Notes under the pieces: model-generated
What the model was told of the DNA's origin: nothing
Seen by the model: only the letters and a program-made list of their open reading frames with translations
Databases searched by the model: none
Translations under genes and position numbers: made by a program
In this document: positions 1 through 8,646 of the stretch, piece after piece
How the letters are laid out: the number at the start of each line of letters is the position of its first letter
How positions within the stretch are numbered: the first letter of the stretch is position 1
Source: Azoarcus sp.
Lineage (GTDB): Bacteria; Pseudomonadota; Gammaproteobacteria; Burkholderiales; Rhodocyclaceae
Reading direction: 5' to 3'
DNA length: 37,519 nt
Assembly: GCA_031277415.1 (NCBI GenBank)
Contig: JAITMK010000130.1
Span: 1 to 37,519, forward strand

Positions 1-330
1 CTTCGTGCTCGTTTTGCGCAGAACTCCGCCGAAAAGGTTTTTGCCGGCGCCCGTGAAATCGCCGAAATTGCCAGCAAGGCTCAAGGCCAGATCGGCAAAC
101 TCGTAGGCGAACAATTCACCAACAGCAGCAAGGAAATTCTCGGAGCCATTCATAACATGTTTCAGGGAATGTCCATCTCCGACGAAAATACGCTGGGGGT
201 CATCCAGAACACCTTGAACACTACCCGCAGTGCCGTAGAACAGCTTACTCGTGCGTCATCCGAAGCCTTGCAGGCTTTTTCGCAGGCAAAGGTCTCTGCC
301 ACGACGGGAAAGAGCCGTTCCAGCAAGTAA
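1..330 (+). CDS. Phasin family protein, C-terminal part (5' end outside window)
   Basis: Reading frame 1 is open from the first base to a TAA at 328-330, giving 109 residues of a protein that begins upstream. The segment is almost wholly helical in character, rich in Ala, Gln, Ser and Glu, with no Cys and no predicted membrane segment. The pattern (FAGAREIAEIASKAQGQ, then EQLTRASSEALQAFSQA, then a basic Ser-rich tail ending SRSSK) is typical of phasins, small amphipathic proteins that coat polyhydroxyalkanoate granules. This ORF is absent from the supplied track because it has no start inside the window. A strong hairpin follows the stop. A phasin fits the propionyl-CoA genes at the other end of the window, but that link is inference. 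Another coiled-coil protein of similar composition cannot be excluded. Confidence 0.7.
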   Translation, partial: LRARFAQNSAEKVFAGAREIAEIASKAQGQIGKLVGEQFTNSSKEILGAIHNMFQGMSISDENTLGVIQNTLNTTRSAVEQLTRASSEALQAFSQAKVSATTGKSRSSK

Positions 331-361
331 ATACGGAAAGCGAACCTGCCGAACCTGCAAT

Positions 362-396
362 AAAAAACAACGGCGCTTGATGCGCCGTTGTTTTTT
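362..396. terminator. Bidirectional intrinsic terminator between phasin gene and cheA
   Basis: A 9-bp perfect GC-rich stem (CAACGGCGC / GCGCCGTTG, loop TTGAT) is flanked by six A on the left and six T on the right. It can therefore act as a Rho-independent terminator in both directions. It lies 31 bases after the phasin stop and about 45 bases beyond the end of the convergent cheA gene. Confidence 0.85.
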
Positions 397-441
397 ATTG
401 CCCTGCCTTCCACTCAGCCGGACTTCATGTGCGCGAACGGT

Positions 442-2385
442 TCAAGCTTCTACCGACGCTTCCAGTTCGGGCCGGGTTTTATCCGCCGCCGATTTGACCA
501 GCATGGCTCTTGGCACGCCGCGTTGTTCGCCCGCTGTGCCGATAAGTTCCTTCATATCAAGGATCAACACGATCTGGCCGTTCGAGAGTGTGGTAACCCC
601 GGCTACGCCTTTCGGGCGGAAATCATCGAGCGATTTAATGACGGCGTCCTCGCGTCCGGCGAAGCTGTCAATGGCGAGGATGTACGATAACTCGGCCATT
701 TGCATCAACACGCCATATTCGGGTGTATTTTCCTGTTCCCATCCAAGCAGTTTGCACAGAGGAAGGATTGGCAGGACTTCGCCTCGCACCACCATCGTGG
801 CGCGCCCACCGACCTCCTTCACTTCATCCGGGTCGATAGGCAATATCTCGCGCACCATCGACAAGGGCACGGCAAACGGCTGGGTATCCAGTTTGACCAA
901 CAGCACCGGCAGGATGGCCAGAGTCAGGGGCAGACTGATGATGAAGGTCGTGCCCTTGCCCTGCACCGAATGAATATCGATTGTTCCGTTGAGTTTCTGG
1001 ATATTGGTGCGCACGACATCCATGCCCACTCCACGGCCAGAGACATCCGAAACTTTTGAAGCCAACGAGAACCCCGGCAGAAAAACCAGGTTGAAACTCT
1101 GCCGTTCGTCCATCGTGTTGGCCTCTTCGTCGGAGATGAGGCCCCTTTCGATTGCCTTGGCACGCAGTTTCTCGGCATTCATGCCATTCCCGTCGTCGGC
1201 GACGAAAATGATGATATGGTCGCCTTCCTGACGCGCTTCCAGCCGCACGTCCGCCTTTTCCGGCTTGCCTGCAATGCGGCGCTCTTCGGCACTTTCGACA
1301 CCGTGGTCGACGGCATTGCGGATCAGATGGATGATCGGATCGGATAAATCCTCGATCATTGTCTTGTCGATTTCGGTTTCCTCTCCGGTCAACACCAATT
1401 CGACATCCTTGCCGAGACTTCTGGCGAGGTCGCGCGCAATACGCGGGTATTTCTGGAAAAGTCGCCCAATGGGTTGCATGCGCGTCTTCATGACGGCGTT
1501 CTGCAAATCGGAGACCAGCAGATCGAGTTGGCTGACTGCCGTATCGAGTGCATGAAGCGTCTCGGTATCATTGCGTCCATTGAGAATGTCGCTGCGCAAC
1601 GCGTTGAGACGGTTCTTGGTCAGGCCGATTTCACCCGAAAGGTTGAGCACCTGATCGAGACGTGCAGTGTCGACCCGGATCGATGTATCACGTTGACGTT
1701 CATCGATGCGCCGTCCGATCGGAGCACTTACTCCCGGCTTGTCGGTAGCCCGTCGGCCAAGCGCGTTCTTGATGATGTCATCAGCATCATCGGATGTAGC
1801 AGACGTTGCTGCCGGAACGACCGTCGTGGGTGAATGCTTTTCATCTTGTGGGGATGCGGGAACCAGGGCTGTCGCACCGGTGACGGCAGCATGTAATTCA
1901 TTCCAGTCGGGAGTATTGTCCTGCCCTGCCGCAGCCTGCGGCGTACCCGAACCAACCGGAGTTGCAGATGCGGCCGGTGCAGAGGGGACGGCAGCTTCGC
2001 TTTGGATCTCCTTGAGCGAAGCAAGAACATCAGGATCAGCCGGAGACGGCAATATCCCCTGCGACAGTTGATTGAACATGTTGCGCACCCCGGCGGTTGC
2101 GGCCAGTATGACATCCATGATTTCGGAAGTCACGGCAAGTTCGCCGTTGCGCAATTTGTCGAACAGGCTCTCGGTAAAATGACAGAGCGTCACCAACTCG
2201 GTGGCATTCAGAAATCCTGCTCCACCCTTGATAGTATGAAACCCCCGGAAAATGTCGTTGAGCAAACCCCGATCATCCGGACTGCGTTCAAGGTCGACCA
2301 GTTTATTATCGACACCCGATAACAGGTCTTCCGCCTCAGTGAGGAAATCCTCCAGCAGGTCTTCCATTCCGGCAAAATCACTCAT
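442..2385 (-). CDS. cheA: Chemotaxis sensor histidine kinase CheA
   Basis: This 647-residue protein is the cytoplasmic kinase that takes signal from chemoreceptor arrays and phosphorylates CheY and CheB-type proteins. The N-terminal HPt domain carries the phosphorylated His50 in FHTIKGGAGFL. Residues about 110-225 form a Pro/Ala/Thr-rich linker in which I see no clear CheY-binding P2 domain. The P3 dimerisation helices follow (about 235-300). The kinase domain shows an N box (HLIRNAVDHGVE), G1 (DDGNGM) and G2 (GRGVGMDVV). The C-terminal CheW-like P5 domain (about 485-620) couples to receptors. The ATG has a GGGAG ribosome site 7 bases upstream. It is the last gene of the cluster, 20 bases after cheZ, and converges on the terminator near 380. 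Identity is clear; the poorly defined P2 region is the only oddity. Confidence 0.97.
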   Translation of the reverse strand: MSDFAGMEDLLEDFLTEAEDLLSGVDNKLVDLERSPDDRGLLNDIFRGFHTIKGGAGFLNATELVTLCHFTESLFDKLRNGELAVTSEIMDVILAATAGVRNMFNQLSQGILPSPADPDVLASLKEIQSEAAVPSAPAASATPVGSGTPQAAAGQDNTPDWNELHAAVTGATALVPASPQDEKHSPTTVVPAATSATSDDADDIIKNALGRRATDKPGVSAPIGRRIDERQRDTSIRVDTARLDQVLNLSGEIGLTKNRLNALRSDILNGRNDTETLHALDTAVSQLDLLVSDLQNAVMKTRMQPIGRLFQKYPRIARDLARSLGKDVELVLTGEETEIDKTMIEDLSDPIIHLIRNAVDHGVESAEERRIAGKPEKADVRLEARQEGDHIIIFVADDGNGMNAEKLRAKAIERGLISDEEANTMDERQSFNLVFLPGFSLASKVSDVSGRGVGMDVVRTNIQKLNGTIDIHSVQGKGTTFIISLPLTLAILPVLLVKLDTQPFAVPLSMVREILPIDPDEVKEVGGRATMVVRGEVLPILPLCKLLGWEQENTPEYGVLMQMAELSYILAIDSFAGREDAVIKSLDDFRPKGVAGVTTLSNGQIVLILDMKELIGTAGEQRGVPRAMLVKSAADKTRPELEASVEA

Positions 2386-2405
2386 TGTTCACTCCCATCG
2401 GCGCG

Positions 2406-3278
2406 CTAGAAACCCAGGCTCGCAAGTAGATCGTCAACCTGCCCCTGGCTGGTCACGACATCATCACGGCCTTTGCCGTCAATGACCGGCCCATTGAGCA
2501 GGGTACCTGTTTTCTCGGAACGCATTTCTTCCGGCGCAGACTCGATGAGGATGCCAAGCAATTGGGATTCGAGCGCCTGCGCAATTTCAAGAACTTTCTT
2601 GATAACCTGTCCGGTCAAATCCTGAAAATCCTGAGCCATGATGATTTCGAGCAATTGAGCATCGATCACATGACCGTTCCCGGCAGCCGATCCGAGAAAC
2701 GCGCGTGTATCGATGGACAATGCCTTGAATTCTTCGACTGAGAGCTGGTTATCGAACAACTTATCCCAACTCGCGCACAGGGCCTCGGATTCCGTCTGTA
2801 TTTTCACAGCCAGCGGCTTGGCAATATCCGTCGCGTTGAGTACCTTGCTGGCTGCCTGTTCCGTCATCTGCGCAACATAGGTCAAACGCTGACGGGCATC
2901 GGGTACTGAATCGGCGACTGCCTGCAATTTGCCGTCCAATCCAAGTTCGATCAGCATGTCGTGCAACTTGCGCGTCATCTTGCCGATGCGATTGAATATC
3001 ATGCTGTCGCGATCATCCGACTCTTCTTCGGCCTCCGCGCCATCGGTTTCCGGGGGGGCGTACTTGCCAGCCTCCGAGTCAAACAAGGACTGGAGTTCGT
3101 CATTGTCATCCCCGTTGTTCGCACTTGAAACAGCCTTTGGCGCTGACGCCGGAATCGGAGGAACCGGCGCTGATTCAACTGGCGCTGATTCTTCCGGATT
3201 CCCGCCCGCCGCAATATTGTCGAACAAGGACTGGAGTTCGTCCGTGTCTTCTGTTTCGTCGATTTTCCGTTTCACCAC
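2406..3278 (-). CDS. cheZ: CheY-P phosphatase CheZ with long acidic N-terminal extension
   Basis: CheZ dephosphorylates CheY-P at the motor or receptor pole. This one is 290 residues, clearly longer than the enterobacterial ~214. The helical core (about 95-240) contains ILNATDIAKPL and QDFQDLTGQVIKKVLEIAQ. The latter resembles the catalytic helix, with the Gln that attacks the CheY phosphoryl group. The extreme C-terminus, QGQVDDLLASLGF, is the known CheY-binding peptide. The extra N-terminal ~90 residues are acidic and Pro/Ala-rich and carry the motif DELQSLFD twice, encoded by an exact 20-bp DNA repeat. The start is GTG, preceded by GGGAG about 8 bases upstream, and no ATG fits better. It lies between cheY and cheA in one transcription unit. 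Confidence 0.93.
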   Translation of the reverse strand: MVKRKIDETEDTDELQSLFDNIAAGGNPEESAPVESAPVPPIPASAPKAVSSANNGDDNDELQSLFDSEAGKYAPPETDGAEAEEESDDRDSMIFNRIGKMTRKLHDMLIELGLDGKLQAVADSVPDARQRLTYVAQMTEQAASKVLNATDIAKPLAVKIQTESEALCASWDKLFDNQLSVEEFKALSIDTRAFLGSAAGNGHVIDAQLLEIIMAQDFQDLTGQVIKKVLEIAQALESQLLGILIESAPEEMRSEKTGTLLNGPVIDGKGRDDVVTSQGQVDDLLASLGF

Positions 3279-3341
3279 CTTCGGCTCCCGTCACTTTCCG
3301 TGTTCGTTCAGGTTTCCGTTATCTTTCATCAGTCATCAGGC

Positions 3342-3740
3342 TCAGGCAGCTTTCATTTTTTCGAATATTTTTTCCAGCTTCTCCGCCAGGGTTGCCGCCG
3401 TAAACGGCTTGACGATGTATCCGCTTGCCCCGGCCTGCGCAGCGGCAATGATGTTTTCCTTTTTGGCCTCGGCTGTAATCATCAGCACCGGCAAATGTTT
3501 GAGTTGCGGCGAACTGCGAATCTTTTGCAACAATGTAAGCCCGTCCATGTTGGGCATGTTCCAGTCTGAAACGACGAAATTGTATTCCGACGGCATTGTC
3601 TCCAGTTTTTGAAAGGCCACCACGCCATCCTCGGCTTCGTCCGCATTGGTGTACCCCAGCTCTTTGAGCAGGTTGCGGACGATGCGCCGCATCGTCGAGA
3701 AGTCATCCACAATCAGAAATTTCGTTTTGGGATCGCCCAT
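3342..3740 (-). CDS. cheY: Chemotaxis response regulator CheY
   Basis: A 132-residue single receiver domain, the usual CheY size. The acidic pair Asp12-Asp13 ([17 protein letters not shown]) binds Mg2+. Asp59 in [10 protein letters not shown] is the phosphoacceptor, Thr89 ([11 protein letters not shown]) the switch residue and Lys111 ([11 protein letters not shown]) the conserved lysine. Phosphorylated CheY binds the flagellar switch protein FliM and changes motor rotation. The ATG has GGAG 8 bases upstream. The gene lies between cheV and cheZ, so the phosphorylation target and its phosphatase would be co-transcribed with the kinase. Confidence 0.97.
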   Translation of the reverse strand: MGDPKTKFLIVDDFSTMRRIVRNLLKELGYTNADEAEDGVVAFQKLETMPSEYNFVVSDWNMPNMDGLTLLQKIRSSPQLKHLPVLMITAEAKKENIIAAAQAGASGYIVKPFTAATLAEKLEKIFEKMKAA

Positions 3741-3780
3741 TTGTTTTCTCCGGTCTCTCTCTCAGGGACGTATCGCCGTT

Positions 3781-4758
3781 TTACCCCTGATGCCCTCTTT
3801 GGAGGAGCGGACGCAAAGTTTGCGCAAGCACCTCGGCATCAAATTTCGCCACATAGGCATCCACGCCAACACGCTTACCCATCGCCCGGTTGGCCTCGGA
3901 GGATAGCGACGAATGCATGACCACGGGAATACCGTTGAAACGGTCATCGCCTTTGATGTTTCGCGTCAGCACATAACCGTCCATCTCCGGCATCTCGGCA
4001 TCGACCAGAATAAGATCGATTTCATCCGAGACATGCCGACCGGTCTGCTGCGCATGGCTGGCTATCCCTTCGAGACGAGTCCATGCCTCCAGTCCGTTCA
4101 TGGCGTGTTTGTGGTGCACACCGAGTTTGTCGAGCACTTCGCTGATCTTGCGCCGCGCCACGGAGGAATCGTCGACGAAGAACACGTTGTAAGCATTGCC
4201 GCCATGCAGAGGATCGATATTGCCGACGACCGCTTCTCCGAACGTGCTGGCAAGGATGGTTTCGACATCGAGAATGGATACCAGTCTGCCGTTGGGCAGT
4301 TCCGTAATTGCAGTGATGTAGCTATGCATATTGCTCGAAACATTTTCCGGCGCGCGTACCTTGTCCCATTCCACGCGGATGATGCGGTCGACCTCCTCAA
4401 CGATGAAAGCCAGGGTACGCTGGCTGTATTCCGTCACCATCATCGCGCCGCCAAGCGGCGCATCGGTTTTCGCCAGACCCAGAACCTTGGCAAGCGAAAG
4501 CACCGGGATCACATTACCACGCAAGGAAATCAGCCCTTCCACACCGCGCGGCATGTTGGGGGTTTTGGTAATGAAAGGTCTGGCCGAAACTTCCCTTACC
4601 TTGAATACATTGATGCCGAACGTCTCATTCGTTCCCAGCGAGAACAGGAGGATTTCCATGAGATTCGATCCGGCGAGCATGGTTCGCCCGTCGACTGCTT
4701 CAAACAGCGCCTGATCGGTTTTGACTGCAACGTCGTTTTTTAACTCCGAATTCGACAT
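3781..4758 (-). CDS. cheV: CheV coupling protein, copy 1 (CheW-like plus receiver domain)
   Basis: This 325-residue protein combines an N-terminal CheW-like domain (about 20-170; FGINVFKVREV, LISLRGNVIPVLSLAKVLG) with a C-terminal receiver (about 185-315). The receiver has an acidic pair in FFVDDSSVARRKI, phosphoacceptor Asp in LILVDAEMPEMDGYVLTR, and Lys in AYVAKF. CheV couples receptors to CheA and is itself phosphorylated, which contributes to adaptation. GAGG sits just upstream of the ATG. It is 21 bases downstream of a second, paralogous cheV. The copies align along their whole length but differ clearly in the linker and C-terminus, so this is not a recent duplication. No cheW is in the window; CheV may supply coupling, or cheW may be elsewhere. 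Confidence 0.93.
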   Translation of the reverse strand: MSNSELKNDVAVKTDQALFEAVDGRTMLAGSNLMEILLFSLGTNETFGINVFKVREVSARPFITKTPNMPRGVEGLISLRGNVIPVLSLAKVLGLAKTDAPLGGAMMVTEYSQRTLAFIVEEVDRIIRVEWDKVRAPENVSSNMHSYITAITELPNGRLVSILDVETILASTFGEAVVGNIDPLHGGNAYNVFFVDDSSVARRKISEVLDKLGVHHKHAMNGLEAWTRLEGIASHAQQTGRHVSDEIDLILVDAEMPEMDGYVLTRNIKGDDRFNGIPVVMHSSLSSEANRAMGKRVGVDAYVAKFDAEVLAQTLRPLLQRGHQG

Positions 4759-4779
4759 AACCTCACCTCATTCCTGCTA

Positions 4780-5763
4780 TTACCCTGCTGGAATATCTTC
4801 GGATTGCTCAGAATCGCCAAGAATCAAGCGCCGCAGGGTTTGTGACAAACGTAACGGCTCAAACTTGGGAACGTATTCGTCCACGCCAACCGAAAGACCG
4901 AGTTGCTGGTTCGACATTCCCGACAACGAGGAATGCATGACCACCGGCACACCTGCAAAGCGCGAATCGGATTTGATATGGCGGGTCAGGATGTAACCGT
5001 CCATTTCCGGCATTTCGACATCGGTCAGTACCAGGCTGAGCACATCGGACACCTTCTGCCCGGCGGAGGCGGCTGAATCAGCGATTTTCTTCAGTTCTTC
5101 CCAGGCTTTGCGGCCATTGATCGCACCGATATATCTCACTCCCATCGTGTCGAGCGTTTGCATGATTTGTTTGCGGGCTATCGAAGAATCGTCGGCAAAC
5201 ACCACCATGCAATTTTCGGCGTCGTCAATCGGCTTGATTTCCTTGTAAATCAACATATCTTCGTCATAGCGCGTAGTTTCTGAAAGCACTTTTTCGACAT
5301 CGAGCAGCATGACGAGCCGGTTATCCGCCAATTCAGTCACCGCCGTGACCAAACCACCCATGTGCGCAACCAGCATATCCGGCGGCACCCGCATCTGCGA
5401 CCAGTCGAGCCTGAGAATGGTATCGACCGCTTCAACCAGGAACCCCTGGGTATGGCCGTTGTATTCGGTCACGATCATGATGTCGCGCGCCGACTCCTCC
5501 CCTATCCCGGCGTACTTTGCCAGATCAACCACGGGAACCAGCACGCCGCGCAGGCTGACCATGCCCTTGACTGCATCAGGCATTTCGGGCGCGGCGGTAA
5601 TTTCGGGCGTGCGCATGACTTCACGCACTTTGAACACATTGATTCCAAATGTTTCGCGCCGTCCACTCCGATGATCCTCGCCCAACGTGAATAGCAGTAT
5701 TTCAAGCTTGTTCGTCCCCGCAAGCCTGGTACGGGCATCGATATTCTTCAGCAAATCGGACAT
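4780..5763 (-). CDS. cheV: CheV coupling protein, copy 2 (CheW-like plus receiver domain)
   Basis: A second CheV of 327 residues from the start chosen here. The ORF track begins nine codons earlier at 5790, but the ATG at 5763 (MSDLLKNIDART) has GGAG about 9 bases upstream, whereas the earlier ATG has none. The CheW-like domain (ETFGINVFKVREV; MVSLRGVLVPVVDLAKYAG) is followed by a receiver with FADDSSIARKQI, phosphoacceptor Asp in LVLTDVEMPEMDGYILTR and Lys in EYVPKF. Its role is the same as its neighbour's: coupling receptors to CheA with phosphorylation-dependent adaptation. It heads the cheV-cheV-cheY-cheZ-cheA block after a 173-base gap from cheB that holds an imperfect palindrome, so a separate promoter is possible there. 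Confidence 0.93.
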   Translation of the reverse strand: MSDLLKNIDARTRLAGTNKLEILLFTLGEDHRSGRRETFGINVFKVREVMRTPEITAAPEMPDAVKGMVSLRGVLVPVVDLAKYAGIGEESARDIMIVTEYNGHTQGFLVEAVDTILRLDWSQMRVPPDMLVAHMGGLVTAVTELADNRLVMLLDVEKVLSETTRYDEDMLIYKEIKPIDDAENCMVVFADDSSIARKQIMQTLDTMGVRYIGAINGRKAWEELKKIADSAASAGQKVSDVLSLVLTDVEMPEMDGYILTRHIKSDSRFAGVPVVMHSSLSGMSNQQLGLSVGVDEYVPKFEPLRLSQTLRRLILGDSEQSEDIPAG

Positions 5764-5790
5764 TTTGCATTCTCCGCCGAAAGCGCCCAT

Positions 5791-5815
5791 GCACCTGGTC
5801 AGCGTGACCAGTTGC
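5791..5815. promoter_or_regulatory. Imperfect palindrome in the leader of the cheV-cheA block
   Basis: GCACCTGGTCA and TGACCAGTTGC form an inverted repeat around a 3-base centre, with ten of eleven positions paired. It sits about 28-52 bases upstream of the cheV copy 2 start, in the largest gap of the chemotaxis cluster after flhC-motA. It could be an operator or an mRNA hairpin. No protein can be assigned from sequence alone. Confidence 0.35.
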
Positions 5816-5936
5816 AGTGGCTTGCATTTTTTTGTTTCTGAACAACCCGTTTTCGAAAATATTGATTAAAAATTTTCATCCGATCATGCGGGAGAAAACA
5901 CAACGACATTACCAATCAGGAATAGACTCCTCGCGA

Positions 5937-6650
5937 TCATACGCGCTGACACTCAGCATGACTGTGAAATCCGCCTCCCAATCGGTGCAATACACGCGCG
6001 GCAATTTCGGTAATTGGCGCAACTTCCTTCAATGCGCCAAGCAATGCCGCTTCACGCGGCATTCCATAGACGACGCATGTCGCCTGATCCTGCCCTATCG
6101 TCCAGGCTCCCATCTGCATCATATGCAGCAAGCCGACAGCGCCATCCTTGCCCATGCCGGTGAGGATGACACCAATCGCGGCACGCCCGACCTGTTCCGC
6201 CGCAGAATGAAACAGCACATCGACCGACGGCCGATGATGATTGACGGGGTCTGAGCGAGACAATTCACATTGATAACCGCCGGAGGAGACTTTTTTTATC
6301 AGCAGATGTGAATGTCCGGGGGCCAGATAAGCCACACCAGGCTCAATCATCTCGCCCCGGACGGCTTCTTTCACATTTATGTGGCTCAACAGATCGAGGC
6401 GGCGCGCGAACGATCCGGTGAACATTTCCGGCATGTGCTGCGCCATGAGAATCGGTGGAATGTCTGTCGGCAACCGGGTCAGTACCTCACGGATAGCTTC
6501 GGTTCCGCCCGTCGAGGCGCCAATGAAGATGATAGTGCCCGAATAGGGAACGATCCGCGGACGCGGCGTATTTGTCTCCGTCGAGGAATCTCGCCAAGCC
6601 TGGGGCAGATTCAGTATCGTTTTGCCTGGCAAGTTCGGCTCCCGGATCAA
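5937..6650 (-). CDS. cheB: CheB-type protein-glutamate methylesterase lacking the receiver domain
   Basis: The 237 residues contain a complete CheB catalytic domain. The Ser is in [15 protein letters not shown], the His in [11 protein letters not shown] and the Asp in [12 protein letters not shown]. These are the known catalytic triad positions for demethylating and deamidating chemoreceptor glutamates. The usual ~120-residue N-terminal CheY-like receiver is absent. Only about 35 unstructured residues precede the catalytic domain. The proposed start is TTG at 6650, overlapping the cheR stop by four bases (TTGA), with no clear ribosome site, so translation probably depends on coupling to cheR. 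The pairing with cheR (methyltransferase) is the usual arrangement. I see no receiver fragment upstream, since that space is cheR itself, so a simple frameshift of a full-length cheB is unlikely. Confidence 0.88.
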   Translation of the reverse strand: MIREPNLPGKTILNLPQAWRDSSTETNTPRPRIVPYSGTIIFIGASTGGTEAIREVLTRLPTDIPPILMAQHMPEMFTGSFARRLDLLSHINVKEAVRGEMIEPGVAYLAPGHSHLLIKKVSSGGYQCELSRSDPVNHHRPSVDVLFHSAAEQVGRAAIGVILTGMGKDGAVGLLHMMQMGAWTIGQDQATCVVYGMPREAALLGALKEVAPITEIAARVLHRLGGGFHSHAECQRV

Positions 6651-7618
6651 TTCAATGGTGAATCCAACCGCACATATACCGTGCGGCCGATGGACCGCAA
6701 CAAATCGGTTGCGTGCATGAAACTCTCTGAATGCCCGGCGTAGAGCCGCCCATCCTGCCGCAATAGCGGAACAAAGCGTTTCAAAATGCCGTATTGCGTT
6801 GGCCTGTCAAAATAAATCATGACATTTCGGCAGAAAATCGCGTCGAACGGCCCCTGAACCGGCCACGCAGGAGACAGCAAATTGATACGCCGAAAGCGGA
6901 TGAGCCGCTGCAATTCGGTCCGCACCGTATAGGAACCATCTCTGCCGGGAGCAGGAATGAAATATTGTGATAAATGCCTGGACTCCATACGATCCAGGCG
7001 GTCGCGCCGGTAGACGCCTTTTTCAGCCTGCGCGAGCACCTCGGTATCGATGTCACTGCCAATGATTTCCACCGGCGGGGTCAGGGATGAAAAAACATCG
7101 CAGGCCGTAATCGCCAATGAATACGGCTCTTCTCCTGTCGATGAGGCGCAGCACCATATCCTGATAGGTCGTTTTTCTTTTATCTCCTTGATCTGATTGG
7201 TTAAAATCTGAAAATGGTGCGATTCACGGAAAAATGAAGTCAGGTTAGTTGTCAACGAGTTGATGAAAGTTTCCCACTCGTTGCGATCCTGTTCGAGCCG
7301 TCGCAAGTACTGGGCGAAGGTTCGGTCGCCGCATGTTCGCAACCTCCGCGCCAACCGGCTGTAAACCATGTCCTGCTTGGAAGGTGACAGGGCAATCCCC
7401 GCATTTTCATGCAGCAAAGCACGGACACGCTCGAAATCGGCATTGGTAAATTCGAATTCACGTCCATGACCCGGCAGCGCGGCGCCAACAGACTTCATGG
7501 GTTCGGCGTCGGCAGCACGGGTTCCCGGAAGAATGACGGATGACCTGGATTGAGAATTCTCCGGCCCGGAGCGTAGCCCTGGGCTTGGGAAATCGCGGGA
7601 AGACGGAGTAAATGCCAT
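6647..7618 (-). CDS. cheR: Chemotaxis protein methyltransferase CheR
   Basis: A 323-residue SAM-dependent methyltransferase that methylates receptor glutamates during adaptation. After a ~50-residue low-complexity N-terminus, the CheR N-domain (about 55-115) is followed by the catalytic domain. Visible motifs are [12 protein letters not shown], the SAM-binding [16 protein letters not shown], the acidic strand [24 protein letters not shown] and GHSESF. The first ATG has AAGG about 8 bases upstream and is used. An internal Met41 would also leave an intact domain. It starts 10 bases after motB and overlaps cheB by four bases, which indicates tight co-expression. Confidence 0.95.
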   Translation of the reverse strand: MAFTPSSRDFPSPGLRSGPENSQSRSSVILPGTRAADAEPMKSVGAALPGHGREFEFTNADFERVRALLHENAGIALSPSKQDMVYSRLARRLRTCGDRTFAQYLRRLEQDRNEWETFINSLTTNLTSFFRESHHFQILTNQIKEIKEKRPIRIWCCASSTGEEPYSLAITACDVFSSLTPPVEIIGSDIDTEVLAQAEKGVYRRDRLDRMESRHLSQYFIPAPGRDGSYTVRTELQRLIRFRRINLLSPAWPVQGPFDAIFCRNVMIYFDRPTQYGILKRFVPLLRQDGRLYAGHSESFMHATDLLRSIGRTVYVRLDSPLN

Positions 7619-7628
7619 GACAAAACCT

Positions 7629-8633
7629 TCACGGTGCAGGAGTTATGCCGGGCACTGAATTCATCCCGTTCTCGACGTCACGGTTCAATTCCATCGCTGC
7701 CGGAACCGTTTCCACCGGAGTTTCTGGCGATTGACCGATCAATTTACTGCGGATGGCCTCTTCGGATTCCTTGTTCAGCACGATGATGCTGATACGCCGG
7801 TTGATCGGACTCATTGGGTCGTCGTTATCCAGATGGACGGTATCGGCCAATCCCACCACGCGCACCACCTTGTTCAAGGTCAGGCCACCGGCAATCAACT
7901 CACGCCGTGCCGCGTTGGCGCGATTTGCCGAAAGTTCCCAATTTGAAAAGCCCCGCTCACCGCCCGCATACTGTGCCGAATCGGTATGGCCCGAAAGGCT
8001 GATGCTGTTATCGAACCCATTGAGCGTCTGGCCGATGGTACGTAGCAGTTCCCTGCTATACGGGCGCAATGTATCACTTGAGATGTCGAACATCGGACGG
8101 TTCTTTTCATCGACGATCTGAATGCGCAGACCTTCCGAGATGATGTCGATCAGTATCTGGTTTCTGAGCATGCGCAACTGGGTATCGGCTCCGATAAGCG
8201 CGTCGATCCTTCCTTTAAGATCGATCAGCCGGACCTGCTCACGCTGCTTTTCCAGTTCCTGCCCTTCAGGACTGCCTCCGCCTTTCTGCCTCTGGCGCGC
8301 GGCATCGAGATTGATTGTCCGCGTCGAGGGTGTATCGCCGCGCCGTACCTGCCCCAGCTTGCGGGACAAATCATCGCCCCCCCCCTGGATGATGCTCGAA
8401 CTGTCGCCCGAACCTTGTCCGCCCTGCATCGCCAACTTCAGCGGACTCCTGAAATATTCGGCGATACCTTTGAGATCTCCCTGGGCAGTTGAGCCAAGCA
8501 GCCACATCATCAGAAAAAACGCCATCATCGCGGTCACAAAGTCGGCATAGGCGATTTTCCATGCCCCTCCGTGCGATTGGTCAGCGGTTTTCTTGACGCG
8601 TTTGACAATGATGGGCTGCTGAGGGTCGGTCAT
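7629..8633 (-). CDS. motB: Flagellar motor stator protein MotB
   Basis: A 334-residue stator subunit that anchors MotA to peptidoglycan. A single membrane segment (about 30-50) starts with AYADFVTAMMAFFLMMWLL. Asp31 in that stretch corresponds to the proton-carrying aspartate of MotB, which points to a proton-type motor. The periplasmic OmpA/Pal-like domain (about 165-285) contains LSGHTDSAQY and SNWELSANRANAARREL, the peptidoglycan-binding signature. The ATG has GGGAG 7 bases upstream. It is 13 bases after motA. Residues 75-140, between plug and OmpA domain, are Gly/Ser/Gln-rich and probably flexible. Confidence 0.96.
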   Translation of the reverse strand: MTDPQQPIIVKRVKKTADQSHGGAWKIAYADFVTAMMAFFLMMWLLGSTAQGDLKGIAEYFRSPLKLAMQGGQGSGDSSSIIQGGGDDLSRKLGQVRRGDTPSTRTINLDAARQRQKGGGSPEGQELEKQREQVRLIDLKGRIDALIGADTQLRMLRNQILIDIISEGLRIQIVDEKNRPMFDISSDTLRPYSRELLRTIGQTLNGFDNSISLSGHTDSAQYAGGERGFSNWELSANRANAARRELIAGGLTLNKVVRVVGLADTVHLDNDDPMSPINRRISIIVLNKESEEAIRSKLIGQSPETPVETVPAAMELNRDVENGMNSVPGITPAP

Positions 8634-8646
8634 CGTTCATCTCCCG

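Noticed and set aside
5937-7618. Frameshifted full-length cheB with its receiver in another frame
   Set aside because: The DNA upstream of the catalytic domain is intact cheR, leaving no room for a receiver. The gene is short by design or by an older deletion.
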